A DNA stretch of 64,000 nucleotides. Source: Ruegeria lacuscaerulensis. Its GTDB lineage: Bacteria; Pseudomonadota; Alphaproteobacteria; Rhodobacterales; Rhodobacteraceae. The position numbers and the translations under genes were made by a program. Within the stretch, counting starts at the first letter, position 1; each line of letters begins with the position of its first letter. Shown one piece after another: positions 33,747 through 42,008 of the stretch. A model generated the notes under the pieces. That model saw only the letters and a list, made by a program, of their open reading frames with translations. It was not told the DNA's origin and did no database searches. The stretch lies in NCBI RefSeq assembly GCF_013031245.1, contig NZ_WPZL01000013.1:44809-108808 (forward strand). Reading direction: 5' to 3'.

Positions 33747-34868
33747 ATGCGCCGGGTGTTGTTATCCCTGACCGCCGCCGCAATCGTTGCGGTGGCGGGC
33801 TGGGTGCTCTGGGAACGTGCCCGCGCACCGGTGGCGACACCGATTGCAGATTTTTCGGCACCATTTGTCTTCGGGCGATTTTCCGTCCCGCCCGACAACC
33901 CGCTGACCGAAGAATCCTTCATCCTTGGTCGGCATCTTTTCTATGACCCAATGCTGTCGGGCAACAATGAAGTGTCCTGTGCAACATGCCACGTACAGGC
34001 ACTGGCCTTCACCGACGGACGGGCAAAATCACCGACTCTGTCCGGGGGCGAGCTGGATTTCAGTTCGATGAGCCTGGCCAACCTTCTTTGGGGGCAGGAG
34101 AGGTTTTTCTGGGACGGGCGCGCTGCATCATTGGAGGAACAGGCGCTGTTGCCGATCCAGCACCCGGACGAGATGGGTCAGAACTTGGACAACTTGATCG
34201 CCGAGTTGCAAGCCTCGGGTATATATCGAAAGATGTTTCGCAGGGCCTATGGGAGTGTCTCTGCGGAAAACACTGCCAAGGCTTTGGCCACGTTCATGCG
34301 AATGCTGATCTCGTCCGAGTCGAAATATGACAAGTACCTGCGGGGCGAGGTCCGGCTGACTGCGCAAGAGGAACATGGGCGCAAACTGTTTATGGCGCAT
34401 CCGGACACCAAGGTTTCCCTGCGGGGCGGCAATTGCATCGACTGCCACAGTCAGTTTCTGACGTCGGGGTTTCGGGATGCTTTGGACGGGTTTTCCAACA
34501 ACGGTCTGGACCCGGACGAAGCCCTGCCGCCCGGTCTGATGGCCGTGACAGGAAACCCGGCGCATAAGGGGTTCTTCAAGGTGCCGACGCTGCGCAACAT
34601 CGCCGTGACTGCGCCTTATATGCATGACGGCCGGTTTGAAACGCTCGAAGACGTCATGGATCACTACAATGACGGCATAGTTGTCAGCGACACGCTTAGC
34701 CCGCTGATCCTTGAGGCCGACAATGCGCCGGACAATGGGCAAGGCACGGTCGGGTTGCGCATGACGCCTGAGGAAATGCAGGCCATAATCGCCTTTCTCC
34801 ACACGCTGACGGATGAGGCATTTCTGACGAACCCCAATTTTTCCGACCCATTTCACGGAGATACCTGA
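33747..34868 (+). CDS. MauG/MbnH-type di-heme cytochrome c enzyme
   Basis: 373 aa with an N-terminal export signal or anchor (residues about 4-21) and two c-type haem motifs, CATCH (78-82) and CIDCH (230-234). It has the cytochrome-c-peroxidase/MauG family tail KVPTLRNIAVTAPYMHDGRF. MauG relatives make high-valent haem intermediates that oxidise residues in a partner protein. The coupled downstream gene encodes an MbnP-family protein, the known partner type of MbnH, so Trp-to-kynurenine modification is the likely role (inference). The stop overlaps that partner's ATG. Confidence 0.87.
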   Translation: MRRVLLSLTAAAIVAVAGWVLWERARAPVATPIADFSAPFVFGRFSVPPDNPLTEESFILGRHLFYDPMLSGNNEVSCATCHVQALAFTDGRAKSPTLSGGELDFSSMSLANLLWGQERFFWDGRAASLEEQALLPIQHPDEMGQNLDNLIAELQASGIYRKMFRRAYGSVSAENTAKALATFMRMLISSESKYDKYLRGEVRLTAQEEHGRKLFMAHPDTKVSLRGGNCIDCHSQFLTSGFRDALDGFSNNGLDPDEALPPGLMAVTGNPAHKGFFKVPTLRNIAVTAPYMHDGRFETLEDVMDHYNDGIVVSDTLSPLILEADNAPDNGQGTVGLRMTPEEMQAIIAFLHTLTDEAFLTNPNFSDPFHGDT

Positions 34869-35593
34869 TGCGACAGTTATTAGGATTCATGGCTGTTTTG
34901 ATTGTGATCACTGTCGGTTGGCTGGCGCTGGGCCCCAGGCAAAACAGCAGTACATCGGTTAAACTGACATTCCACGCCGTCATGGGGGGCGAGCCCCTGG
35001 TTTACGATCAGTTCGTCTATTCCAACCCGGGTGGCGAGGGCACGTTCAGGATACGTGATTTCAGGTTTTACCTGAGTAACCTGTCACTGCGAGGCGGAGA
35101 CGATACCTTTGCCGAACCAGACAGTTACCATCTTCTGCGGTTCGACAATGCGGACAAAACGCATTCAATCAGCCTGACGGATGTACCCCTGCGCACAGTC
35201 GAAACTGTCAGGTTTTTGATTGGTGTCGACCCCGAGGCCAACAGTTCGATTGAAGCGCGCGGTGATCTGGACCCCAACAGCCAGATGGCGTGGAACTGGG
35301 AGGTAGGATACAAATTTGTGGTCTTCGAAGGCGGTCTTCAGATCGGGGAAGATGTAACACCGCTTGTCTATCACGTTGGGTTCTCTGAAAACGCCCGTGA
35401 GGTCGTATTCACGCTGCCACCGGACATTTTGGCGGACGGAGGCGAAGAGGTTCATCTGAACGTGGACGTGGGGGGGCTGTTCGAAGGCACGACGCAGATC
35501 AACATGGAGGCGCTGTCTTCAGTCAAGTTCAACCGTGTGGACGCTGAGGCGCTGGCCAACAATTATTCCACCATGATTGCCCCAGCCTTTTGA
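34868..35593 (+). CDS. MbnP-family copper-binding protein
   Basis: 241 aa with an N-terminal hydrophobic export segment (residues about 4-22). The family core AWNWEVGYKFVVFEG contains W142 and W144 in the position where MbnP/MopE-type proteins carry the tryptophan converted to kynurenine for copper binding. His at 36, 88 and 99 are candidate ligands. It is translationally coupled to the di-heme enzyme gene. No methanobactin genes are visible, so the pair probably works in copper handling independent of methanobactin. Confidence 0.82.
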   Translation: MRQLLGFMAVLIVITVGWLALGPRQNSSTSVKLTFHAVMGGEPLVYDQFVYSNPGGEGTFRIRDFRFYLSNLSLRGGDDTFAEPDSYHLLRFDNADKTHSISLTDVPLRTVETVRFLIGVDPEANSSIEARGDLDPNSQMAWNWEVGYKFVVFEGGLQIGEDVTPLVYHVGFSENAREVVFTLPPDILADGGEEVHLNVDVGGLFEGTTQINMEALSSVKFNRVDAEALANNYSTMIAPAF

Positions 35594-35676
35594 GTTCCGT
35601 TTCAGCCCGCCCTTACAGGCGGATTGTTGATGGCAATTAGGAATTATTTTGAAAGCTTGGTTTGGTGAGTGTAAGC

Positions 35677-35703
35677 TTCAAGCATAAAATATTTTGACTT
35701 GAA
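35677..35703. promoter_or_regulatory. AT-rich nested palindrome (candidate regulator site)
   Basis: Outer arms are TTCAAG (35677-35682) and CTTGAA (35698-35703); the centre contains the perfect palindrome AAAATATTTT (35686-35695). It is located about 180 bp upstream of the SDR start. The nearby MarR gene is the obvious candidate binder, but this is untested. Confidence 0.45.
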
Positions 35704-35761
35704 GGGATCGTAGACCCGGTTTAGCTTTTCAGGTGCGTAAACTGATTGGGGGAGGGTCTTG

Positions 35762-35794
35762 ATGCGCGTTGCACGCTGCAACTGCATAAGGTGA
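35762..35794 (+). CDS. possible 10-residue leader peptide (MRVARCNCIR)
   Basis: A tiny frame with an unusually strong Shine-Dalgarno, GGGGGAGGG, five bases upstream of its ATG. It contains a Cys-x-Cys. It ends about 90 bp before the SDR start. It could be a translated upstream frame that regulates the downstream operon, or chance. Confidence 0.3.
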   Translation: MRVARCNCIR

Positions 35795-35884
35795 CAGGCA
35801 GGGAGTGTAGCCAATCCCCTATGTAGCGAGACGCGATCAAACCAGGCGCCTGACCGACCAAGAAGCAGAAATGGCAGGTAAAGT

Positions 35885-36616
35885 ATGAGTCACGTAGTCA
35901 TATCAGGCGGGGGCACCGGCGTTGGTGCAGCAATTGCGCAGAGCTTTGCCAGAAGCGGTGCCAATGTCACCATACTGGGCCGGACCAAGACCAATTTGCA
36001 GCAACAGGGATTGCCCTATGAAGTCTGCGACGTAACCGACGCGGCACAGGTGCAGGCCGCTTTCAAGTCAGCTCGAGCGGCGCGCGGGCCTGTCGCGGCC
36101 GTCATCGCAAATGCGGGCGCGGCGACATCGATCCCGTTTCGAAAAATGACGGCGGATGATCTGCGGGCCATGACTGAGGTAAACCTCGTCGGAGTCTTCA
36201 ACGTCTGGCAGGCCGGGCTGGCGGATATGCAGACAGCAGGTTCAGGACGTCTGATCGCCATTGCCTCGATCGCGGGTTTGAAAGGGGGCGCCTATATTTC
36301 GGGCTATTGCGCCGCCAAACATGGCGTCGTGGGTCTGACCCGTGCCCTGGCGGTGGAACTGGCCCAGACCGGGATCACGGTGAATGCCGTTTGCCCCGGC
36401 TATGTGGACACACCGATGCTGGATCGTTCCATCGCAAACATCGTCGAAAAGACGGGGATGAGCGAAGAGGAGGCAGCAGCCACGCTGTTCAAGAGCAATC
36501 CCCAGCGCCGTTTTATCGAAACTGAGGAGGTCGCTGGCACAGTGATGTGGCTGTGCTCGGACTCGGCCAAATCGGTCAATGGCCACGCTCTCAGCATGTC
36601 CGGTGGCGAGGTTTGA
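35885..36616 (+). CDS. short-chain dehydrogenase/reductase
   Basis: 243-aa classical SDR: SGGGTGVGAAIAQSFA for the dinucleotide, ANAG, catalytic Ser in AIASIAG and YCAAK. The C-terminal SMSGGEV is usual for 3-hydroxyacyl-CoA or acetoacetyl-CoA reductase-like members. It is coupled to a MarR regulator and followed by a branched-chain-type ABC importer and an aryl-CoA thioesterase gene, so a role in degradation of an aromatic or cyclic acid is plausible. Confidence 0.87.
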   Translation: MSHVVISGGGTGVGAAIAQSFARSGANVTILGRTKTNLQQQGLPYEVCDVTDAAQVQAAFKSARAARGPVAAVIANAGAATSIPFRKMTADDLRAMTEVNLVGVFNVWQAGLADMQTAGSGRLIAIASIAGLKGGAYISGYCAAKHGVVGLTRALAVELAQTGITVNAVCPGYVDTPMLDRSIANIVEKTGMSEEEAAATLFKSNPQRRFIETEEVAGTVMWLCSDSAKSVNGHALSMSGGEV

Positions 36617-36984
36617 CCCCGCGCCTTGCACAGGCACCGCTTGAGGAAGCCTCGAATGAGCGGCCACACCCCTGGCGACTGCTCATGACAACGCGCCGTA
36701 TCCAAGCGCAGCTGCGGGAGAATTTTCGCAACGAATTCGACACGACCTTGCCGCGGTTCGACCTGTTGGCCGCCCTTTCGCGTTTTGAGGGCGGCCTGAA
36801 TATGAGTGAGATTTCGGGTGTCCTGCGGGCGTCCAATGGCAATGTGACCGGCATCGTGGACCAGTCGGCTGATGAAGGCATGCTGGTGTGTGTACCAGAG
36901 CCCGGCGACCGCCGGCCACATCGCGTGCGGCGGCCTGTCGGGCAAATACCTCTCGACGAAGGGGCGCGATTGGTGATTGTTTGA
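36613..36984 (+). CDS. MarR-family regulator, C-terminally abnormal
   Basis: About 123 aa beginning at a TTG overlapping the SDR stop. The winged-helix core is intact (LPRFDLLAALSRFEGGLNMS then SNGNVTGIVDQSADEG up to PEPGDRR). After that, where MarR proteins read VRLTxxG and continue for two more helices, the sequence becomes PHRVRRPVGQIPLDEGARLV and stops. The dimerisation tail is therefore missing, most simply by frameshift or deletion. It may not be a functional repressor. Confidence 0.7.
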   Translation: MTPRLAQAPLEEASNERPHPWRLLMTTRRIQAQLRENFRNEFDTTLPRFDLLAALSRFEGGLNMSEISGVLRASNGNVTGIVDQSADEGMLVCVPEPGDRRPHRVRRPVGQIPLDEGARLVIV

Positions 36985-37089
36985 TCCACAGAATAGACAA
37001 CAAAAAGTTTTGCCTCGTCAGGGACGTAGACCGAACGCCGACGAAAATGACATAAGTTGCTTACAAAAGAACAACGAAGGGAGATGAAG

Positions 37090-38220
37090 ATGAAAGAGTT
37101 TCTAGCGGCCGCGGCGGTTTCAGCGCTGTGCGCGACCGGGGCGATGGCCGAAGTCAAGGTTGGGATGATCACCACTCTTTCAGGTGGCGGAGCCGGGTTG
37201 GGCATCGATGTGCGCGACGGATTCATGCTGGCCATTGCACAGTCGGGCCGCGATGACATTGAGGTCGTGATCGAGGATGATCAGCGCAAGCCGGATATCG
37301 CAGTGCAGTTGTCCGACAAGATGATCCAGTCCGAGCGGGTCGATGTGATGACCGGTATCATCTGGTCCAACCTTGCCATGGCAGTTGTGCCTGCGGCGGT
37401 GAATCAGAACGTGTTTTATCTGTCGCCCAACGCGGGTCCTTCACCCTTGGCCGGGAAAGGCTGTCACAAGAACTATTTCAACGTTGCCTGGCAGAATGAC
37501 AACTTGCACGAGGCCGCCGGGGCCTATGCCAACGGTGCGGGCTACAAAAACAGTTTCATCATGGCGCCGAATTACCCGGCGGGCGTTGACGCGCTGACCG
37601 GTTACAAGCGGTTTTTTGAGGGCGACCTGGCGGGTGAAGTTTACACAGAGCTTGGCCAGACCGACTATGCCGCTGAAATCGCCCAGATCCGGGCGAGTGA
37701 TGCGGACAGCGTGTTTTTCTTCCTTCCGGGCGGCATGGGGATTTCATTTCTGAAGCAATATGCCGACAGCGGTATCGACCTTCCTGTCGTTGGCCCTGCC
37801 TTCAGCTTTGATCAGGGTATCCTGCAGGCGGTCGGTGATGCGGCGCTGGGCGTGGTAAACACCTCGCAGTGGAACAAAGACATCGACAATGCGGCCAACG
37901 CGGCATTTGTCGAGAGTTTTCAGGCTGAATACGGTCGTCTGCCTTCGCTTTACGCAAGCCAGGGGTTCGATACCGCGAACCTGCTGTTGTCCGCGCTCGA
38001 CAAGGCCGACCCGTCGAATGGCGACGCTTTCCGCGAGGCGCTGCGGGCTGCCGAGTTCGACAGTACCCGAGGGGATTTCAGCTTTGGTTCGAACCACCAC
38101 CCGGTCCAGACGATCTATGCGCGCGAAGTGATCAAAGAAGGTGACGTCTTCACCAACAAGATCATCGGCGTCGCGCTTGAAAATCACTCGGACGCCTACG
38201 CGGCTGAGTGCAAGATGTAA
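37090..38220 (+). CDS. branched-chain amino acid-type ABC transporter, substrate-binding protein
   Basis: About 376 aa, Leu/Ile/Val-binding-protein fold, with signal peptide MKEFLAAAAVSALCATGAMA. The mature protein begins EVKVGMITTLSGGGAGLG. The ATG at 37090 is chosen because AAGGGAG sits 6 bp upstream; an ATG at 37084 is too close to it. In this operon (SDR, thioesterase) the ligand is more likely an aromatic or other organic acid than an amino acid, as seen for many Liv-type receptors. A stem-loop follows. Confidence 0.88.
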   Translation: MKEFLAAAAVSALCATGAMAEVKVGMITTLSGGGAGLGIDVRDGFMLAIAQSGRDDIEVVIEDDQRKPDIAVQLSDKMIQSERVDVMTGIIWSNLAMAVVPAAVNQNVFYLSPNAGPSPLAGKGCHKNYFNVAWQNDNLHEAAGAYANGAGYKNSFIMAPNYPAGVDALTGYKRFFEGDLAGEVYTELGQTDYAAEIAQIRASDADSVFFFLPGGMGISFLKQYADSGIDLPVVGPAFSFDQGILQAVGDAALGVVNTSQWNKDIDNAANAAFVESFQAEYGRLPSLYASQGFDTANLLLSALDKADPSNGDAFREALRAAEFDSTRGDFSFGSNHHPVQTIYAREVIKEGDVFTNKIIGVALENHSDAYAAECKM

Positions 38221-38229
38221 TTGACCTAC

Positions 38230-38256
38230 TGCCCGCCCCCTTTAGCGGGGCGGGCA
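38230..38256 (+). terminator. GC-rich stem-loop between binding protein and permease genes
   Basis: TGCCCGCCCC (38230-38239) and GGGGCGGGCA (38247-38256) form a perfect 10-bp stem with a 7-nt loop, without a U run. It is likely an mRNA-stabilising or partial-termination element that raises binding-protein levels over permease levels. Confidence 0.65.
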
Positions 38257-38272
38257 GATCACCGGAGTTTCC

Positions 38273-39193
38273 ATGTCCTCGATCCTGATTATCGAGCAGA
38301 TCCTGAACGGGCTGCAGTTCGGTGTCATGCTGTTTCTGATGGCGGCTGGCCTCACGCTGATTTTCGGAGTGATGGGTCTGATTAATCTGGCCCATGGCTC
38401 GCTCTATATGGTGGGTGCCTTCGCCGCCGCTGCCGTCGCCGGCGCGACTGGCTCGTTTCTGTTGGCATTGGTCGCCGCATTGGCAGCCGCTGCCCTGGCC
38501 GGGGCAATTGTCGAGATGGCCGTTATCCGGAGGCTGTACAAAGCGCCGCATCTGGATCAGGTTCTGGCGACCTTTGCGCTGATCCTGATCTTTTCTGAAG
38601 GCACCCGCTGGGTCTTTGGATCTTTCCCGTTGTTTCTGGACATTCCTGATGCGTTGTCCGGCCCAGTTACGCTGCCGGGAGGGATAGAATACCCGCTCTA
38701 TCGACTGACACTGATCGGAATTGGGCTGGCCGTGGCCGTTGGGCTGTGGGCGCTGATTGAGCGTACCCGTCTGGGCATTCAGATCCGGGCCGGAGAAAAC
38801 GACCGCGAAATGATCGCGGCGCTGGGGGTCGATATCTCGAAACTTTACACGCTGGTCTTCGCCCTCGGCGCGGCGCTGGCCGGACTTGCCGGAGCGCTGG
38901 TTGGGGCGATCCAATCGGTTCAGGTGGGTATGGGAGAACCGGTTTTGATCCTGGCCTTCGTGGTCATCGTCATTGGCGGCATCGGCTCGGTGCGCGGCGC
39001 TTTCATCGGCGCGCTGCTGGTGGGCCTGACGGACACCCTTGGTGGTGTATTTCTGCCCGAGTTGTTCAAGCTGTTCATGGACACTGGCGCGGCGCAGAAA
39101 AGCGGCGCGGCGCTGGCCTCGATGGGTATCTATGTGCTGATGGGGATGGTGCTGATCTGGCGGCCCACCGGCCTGTTTGGGGCACGTGCATGA
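38273..39193 (+). CDS. livH: branched-chain-type ABC transporter permease (LivH family)
   Basis: 306-aa polytopic protein with the LivH start (ILNGLQFGVMLFLMAAGLTL, then IFGVMGLINLAHG) and the ABC-contact region RAGENDREMIAALGVD. It forms the membrane channel with LivM. It overlaps livM as ATGA. Confidence 0.9.
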   Translation: MSSILIIEQILNGLQFGVMLFLMAAGLTLIFGVMGLINLAHGSLYMVGAFAAAAVAGATGSFLLALVAALAAAALAGAIVEMAVIRRLYKAPHLDQVLATFALILIFSEGTRWVFGSFPLFLDIPDALSGPVTLPGGIEYPLYRLTLIGIGLAVAVGLWALIERTRLGIQIRAGENDREMIAALGVDISKLYTLVFALGAALAGLAGALVGAIQSVQVGMGEPVLILAFVVIVIGGIGSVRGAFIGALLVGLTDTLGGVFLPELFKLFMDTGAAQKSGAALASMGIYVLMGMVLIWRPTGLFGARA

Positions 39194-40176
39194 GGCTGGA
39201 CGAGAAGTACCTCAATGGATTGTTGATCGCGGGCCTGCTGGCGCTGCCGCTTTGGGCGCTGGTGATGGATCAGCCCTTTACCATCACGCTGGTGACGCGG
39301 GCTGTGATCCTTGCTCTGGCGGCGGTCGGTCTGAACATCATCCTTGGAATTGGCGGTATGGTCAGTTTTGGGCATGCGGTGTTCTTTGGGATCGGCGGTT
39401 ATGCGATGGGCATCCTAGCCTATCATGCGCAGACCTACACGGCGCTTGATCTGGGGTTTTTCACTACGGACGGCACTAAATCCATGCCGGTGATCTGGCT
39501 GATGGCTATGGTTACCTCGGGCATCGTGGCGTTTTTCATCGGGCTTTTGTCTCTGCGCACGTCCGGTGTTTACTTTATCATGATTACGCTCGCCTTCGGG
39601 CAGATGTTTTTCTATTTCGCCATCTCCTGGGCGCAGTACGGAGGTGAGGACGGGCTATCGATCTATGTCCGCAACGATTTCCCCGGACTGAACACGCTGA
39701 TGCCGATTCAGTTCTACGCCATCTGTTTCACGCTGCTTTGCGCAGTGTTGTTTTTGTTTGCGCGGCTGCAGGCCTCGCCCTTCGGGCTGGCTCTGAACGC
39801 CGCGCGCCAGACGGCGACGCGGGTCGAGACCGTGGGCCTGAACCCGATGCGGCTTAAGCTGCTGGCGTTTGTCCTTTCGGGCGCGGTCACCGGGCTGGCC
39901 GGGGCGCTGTTCGCGGACCTGAACCGCTTTGTCTCGCCCACGATGTTCAGCTGGCAATTGTCGGGTGAGCTGATCGTGCTGATCATTATCGGTGGGGTCG
40001 GGCGTCTGATGGGTCCGGTGATCGGGGCCTGCGTCTTTGTGGCGCTTGAGCATTTTCTGGGCGACCTTACCGAATTCTGGCACGTTTATCTGGGCGTGAT
40101 CTTGTTGTGCATCGTTTTGTTCGGTCGTGGCGGGCTGATTGGTCTGCTGACCGGGAAGGAGGGCGCGCATGTCTGA
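39190..40176 (+). CDS. livM: branched-chain-type ABC transporter permease (LivM family)
   Basis: 328-aa membrane protein with LivM features: LAAVGLNIILGIGGMVSFGH, GVYFIMITLAFGQM and the coupling region LNAARQTATRVETVGLNPMR. It partners LivH. Its end overlaps livG by 8 bp. Confidence 0.9.
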   Translation: MRLDEKYLNGLLIAGLLALPLWALVMDQPFTITLVTRAVILALAAVGLNIILGIGGMVSFGHAVFFGIGGYAMGILAYHAQTYTALDLGFFTTDGTKSMPVIWLMAMVTSGIVAFFIGLLSLRTSGVYFIMITLAFGQMFFYFAISWAQYGGEDGLSIYVRNDFPGLNTLMPIQFYAICFTLLCAVLFLFARLQASPFGLALNAARQTATRVETVGLNPMRLKLLAFVLSGAVTGLAGALFADLNRFVSPTMFSWQLSGELIVLIIIGGVGRLMGPVIGACVFVALEHFLGDLTEFWHVYLGVILLCIVLFGRGGLIGLLTGKEGAHV

Positions 40177-40918
40177 TCCCGTTCTCGCCACGCTGAACCT
40201 GAACAAGAGCTTTGGTGCACTGAAGGCCACTGATGATGTCTCCATTGACCTGAAACCTGGCGAAATTCACGCTATCATCGGCCCCAACGGCGCAGGAAAG
40301 TCGACGCTGATCAAACAGATTTGCGGGGGGCTGAAACCCGATTCCGGGCGCGTCACGCTGTGTGGGCAGGACGTCTCGGACCAAAGTACGCAGGTTAGGG
40401 CGCAGGCCGGGCTGGGACGCACGTTTCAGATTTCCGAACTTTGTATGGAAGATACCGTTTTGGAAAACGCCGTACTGGGCGCGATGGGTGCAGAGAATCT
40501 GTCGTGGCGGTTCTGGCGACCGGCCCTGAAACGACCTGAGTTGCGTGACAGGGCCGAGGTCGCGCTGGAACGTGTGGGTCTGAGCGACGAGCGGGACACG
40601 CGCTGCGCCAACCTAAGCCACGGTCAGCGGCGCCAGCTTGAGGTTGCGGTGGCCTTGACACTCTCGCCACGGGCCTTCGTCATGGATGAACCGATGGCAG
40701 GTCTTGGTGCCGGAGGATCAAAACGGTTGACCGGGTTCCTTGACGGTCTGCGTGAAGAAGCGCCTATCCTGTTGGTCGAACATGACATGGATGCCGTGTT
40801 TACCCTGGCCGACCGGATCAGCGTGCTGGTCTATGGCAAGGTGATCGCCACCGGCACCGCGGACGAAATCCGTACCAGCCCAGAAGTGCGCGACGCTTAT
40901 CTGGGGGATGAGGCATGA
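40169..40918 (+). CDS. livG: branched-chain-type ABC transporter ATP-binding protein (LivG family)
   Basis: 249-aa ATPase: Walker A GPNGAGKST, signature LSHGQRRQLEVA, Walker B AFVMDEPMAGL and the switch His in LLVEHDMDAVF. It ends in an ATGA overlap with livF. Confidence 0.9.
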   Translation: MSDPVLATLNLNKSFGALKATDDVSIDLKPGEIHAIIGPNGAGKSTLIKQICGGLKPDSGRVTLCGQDVSDQSTQVRAQAGLGRTFQISELCMEDTVLENAVLGAMGAENLSWRFWRPALKRPELRDRAEVALERVGLSDERDTRCANLSHGQRRQLEVAVALTLSPRAFVMDEPMAGLGAGGSKRLTGFLDGLREEAPILLVEHDMDAVFTLADRISVLVYGKVIATGTADEIRTSPEVRDAYLGDEA

Positions 40919-41601
40919 GCCTTCTTCAGATCGAAAACCTTACGGCCACCTACGGCGTCAGCCAAGCGCTGTTCGGTGTTGATCTTGAAATGACTCAGGG
41001 CGAAGTGACCGCCCTGATGGGCCGAAACGGCATGGGCAAATCGACGACAGTCAAGGCCATTTGCCGGATGATCCGTTCCGAGGGTACGTTGACTCTGGAC
41101 GGTCAGGATCTGCACGACCTGCCCAGTCACAAGGTTGCCCGAAAAGGTGTTGGCCTTGTGCCGGAAGGGCGGCGCTGTTTTGCCGATCTGACCGTACGCG
41201 AAAACCTGATCGCGGCGGCGCGCCCGGGTAACTGGACGCTGCGACGCATAACAGAGCTGTTCCCCCGGCTGGGAGAGCGGCAGGAACAACGGGCGGCTTC
41301 CCTTTCTGGAGGGGAGCAACAAATGCTGGCCATTGGCCGGGCTCTGATGACCAACCCTCGTCTGCTGATATTGGATGAGGCCACCGAGGGCCTTGCCCCA
41401 ATTGTCAGGCAGGAAATCTGGGCGGCTTTGCATCGCCTGAAGCAAGAGACAAATGTGGCGATCCTGCTGATAGACAAGTCGCTGAAGGAACTGGCAACGG
41501 TCTCGGACAGGGCCGTCATCCTTGAACGTGGCCGCACTGTCTGGTCCGGTGCGATGGCAGAGCTGAGCCATGACATCACAGAGAAATACGTGGGGGTCTG
41601 A
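40915..41601 (+). CDS. livF: branched-chain-type ABC transporter ATP-binding protein (LivF family)
   Basis: 228-aa ATPase: Walker A GRNGMGKST, signature LSGGEQQMLAIGRA, Walker B LLILDEATEGLAP. The H-loop position reads LLIDKSLKEL, where relatives have EQN or EHD-type sequences, so the usual switch residue is altered. It shares one base with the thioesterase start (TGATG). Confidence 0.9.
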   Translation: MSLLQIENLTATYGVSQALFGVDLEMTQGEVTALMGRNGMGKSTTVKAICRMIRSEGTLTLDGQDLHDLPSHKVARKGVGLVPEGRRCFADLTVRENLIAAARPGNWTLRRITELFPRLGERQEQRAASLSGGEQQMLAIGRALMTNPRLLILDEATEGLAPIVRQEIWAALHRLKQETNVAILLIDKSLKELATVSDRAVILERGRTVWSGAMAELSHDITEKYVGV

Positions 41602-42008
41602 TGCCGTTCGAGTTTCACCAAAAAGTACTTTTCAAACATTGCGACCCCGCCGGGATCGTTTTCTTTCCGCGCTATTTTGAGATGATCAATGATTGTGTCG
41701 AGGCGTTCTTTGATCAGGGATTGAACGCTCCGTTCCATGATCTGCATCGTGTTGGTGCCGTCCCAACCGCGCAGATCCAGACCCAGTTCCCGGCCCCCAG
41801 TCGCCATGGCGACCATTTGATTTTTCGACTGGAGATCCGGAAAATCGGCCGCAGTTCGGCGGATTACACCGTAACCGCCCGTTGCGGGGATGAAATGCGG
41901 CTGACGGCCTCCGCGACTCTCGTCCATGTTGGCGCAAATGGCCGGCCCGAGGCCTGGCCGGACGATATTCGCGGCAAATTAGAGACCTTCAGGGGTGAGG
42001 CGTTATGA
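41601..42008 (+). CDS. 4-hydroxybenzoyl-CoA thioesterase-family acyl-CoA thioesterase
   Basis: 135-aa hot-dog fold protein with the active-site signature HCDPAGIVFFPRYFEMIND, whose Asp is the catalytic residue in 4-hydroxybenzoyl-CoA thioesterase. It hydrolyses an aryl- or acyl-CoA to the free acid. It is coupled on both sides: TGATG from livF and ATGA into a dead RidA-family gene. It implies that a CoA-dependent aromatic route once accompanied this transporter; no CoA ligase is in the window. Confidence 0.87.
   Translation: MPFEFHQKVLFKHCDPAGIVFFPRYFEMINDCVEAFFDQGLNAPFHDLHRVGAVPTAQIQTQFPAPSRHGDHLIFRLEIRKIGRSSADYTVTARCGDEMRLTASATLVHVGANGRPEAWPDDIRGKLETFRGEAL

Larger units (their letters stand above)
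35594..35884. other. intergenic region upstream of SDR
   Basis: It holds a weak hairpin just after the MbnP gene (CCGCC 35607-35611, GGCGG 35618-35622, no U run), an AT-rich near-palindrome at 35677-35703 and a possible leader peptide at 35762-35794. These suggest a regulated promoter for the SDR/ABC operon. Confidence 0.4.

Noticed and set aside
36905..36980. Alternative frame (GHIACGGLSGKYLSTKGRDW) as the tail of a fused second gene in MarR
   Set aside because: Looks protein-like, but I could not connect it to a family, so I record only that the MarR tail is abnormal.
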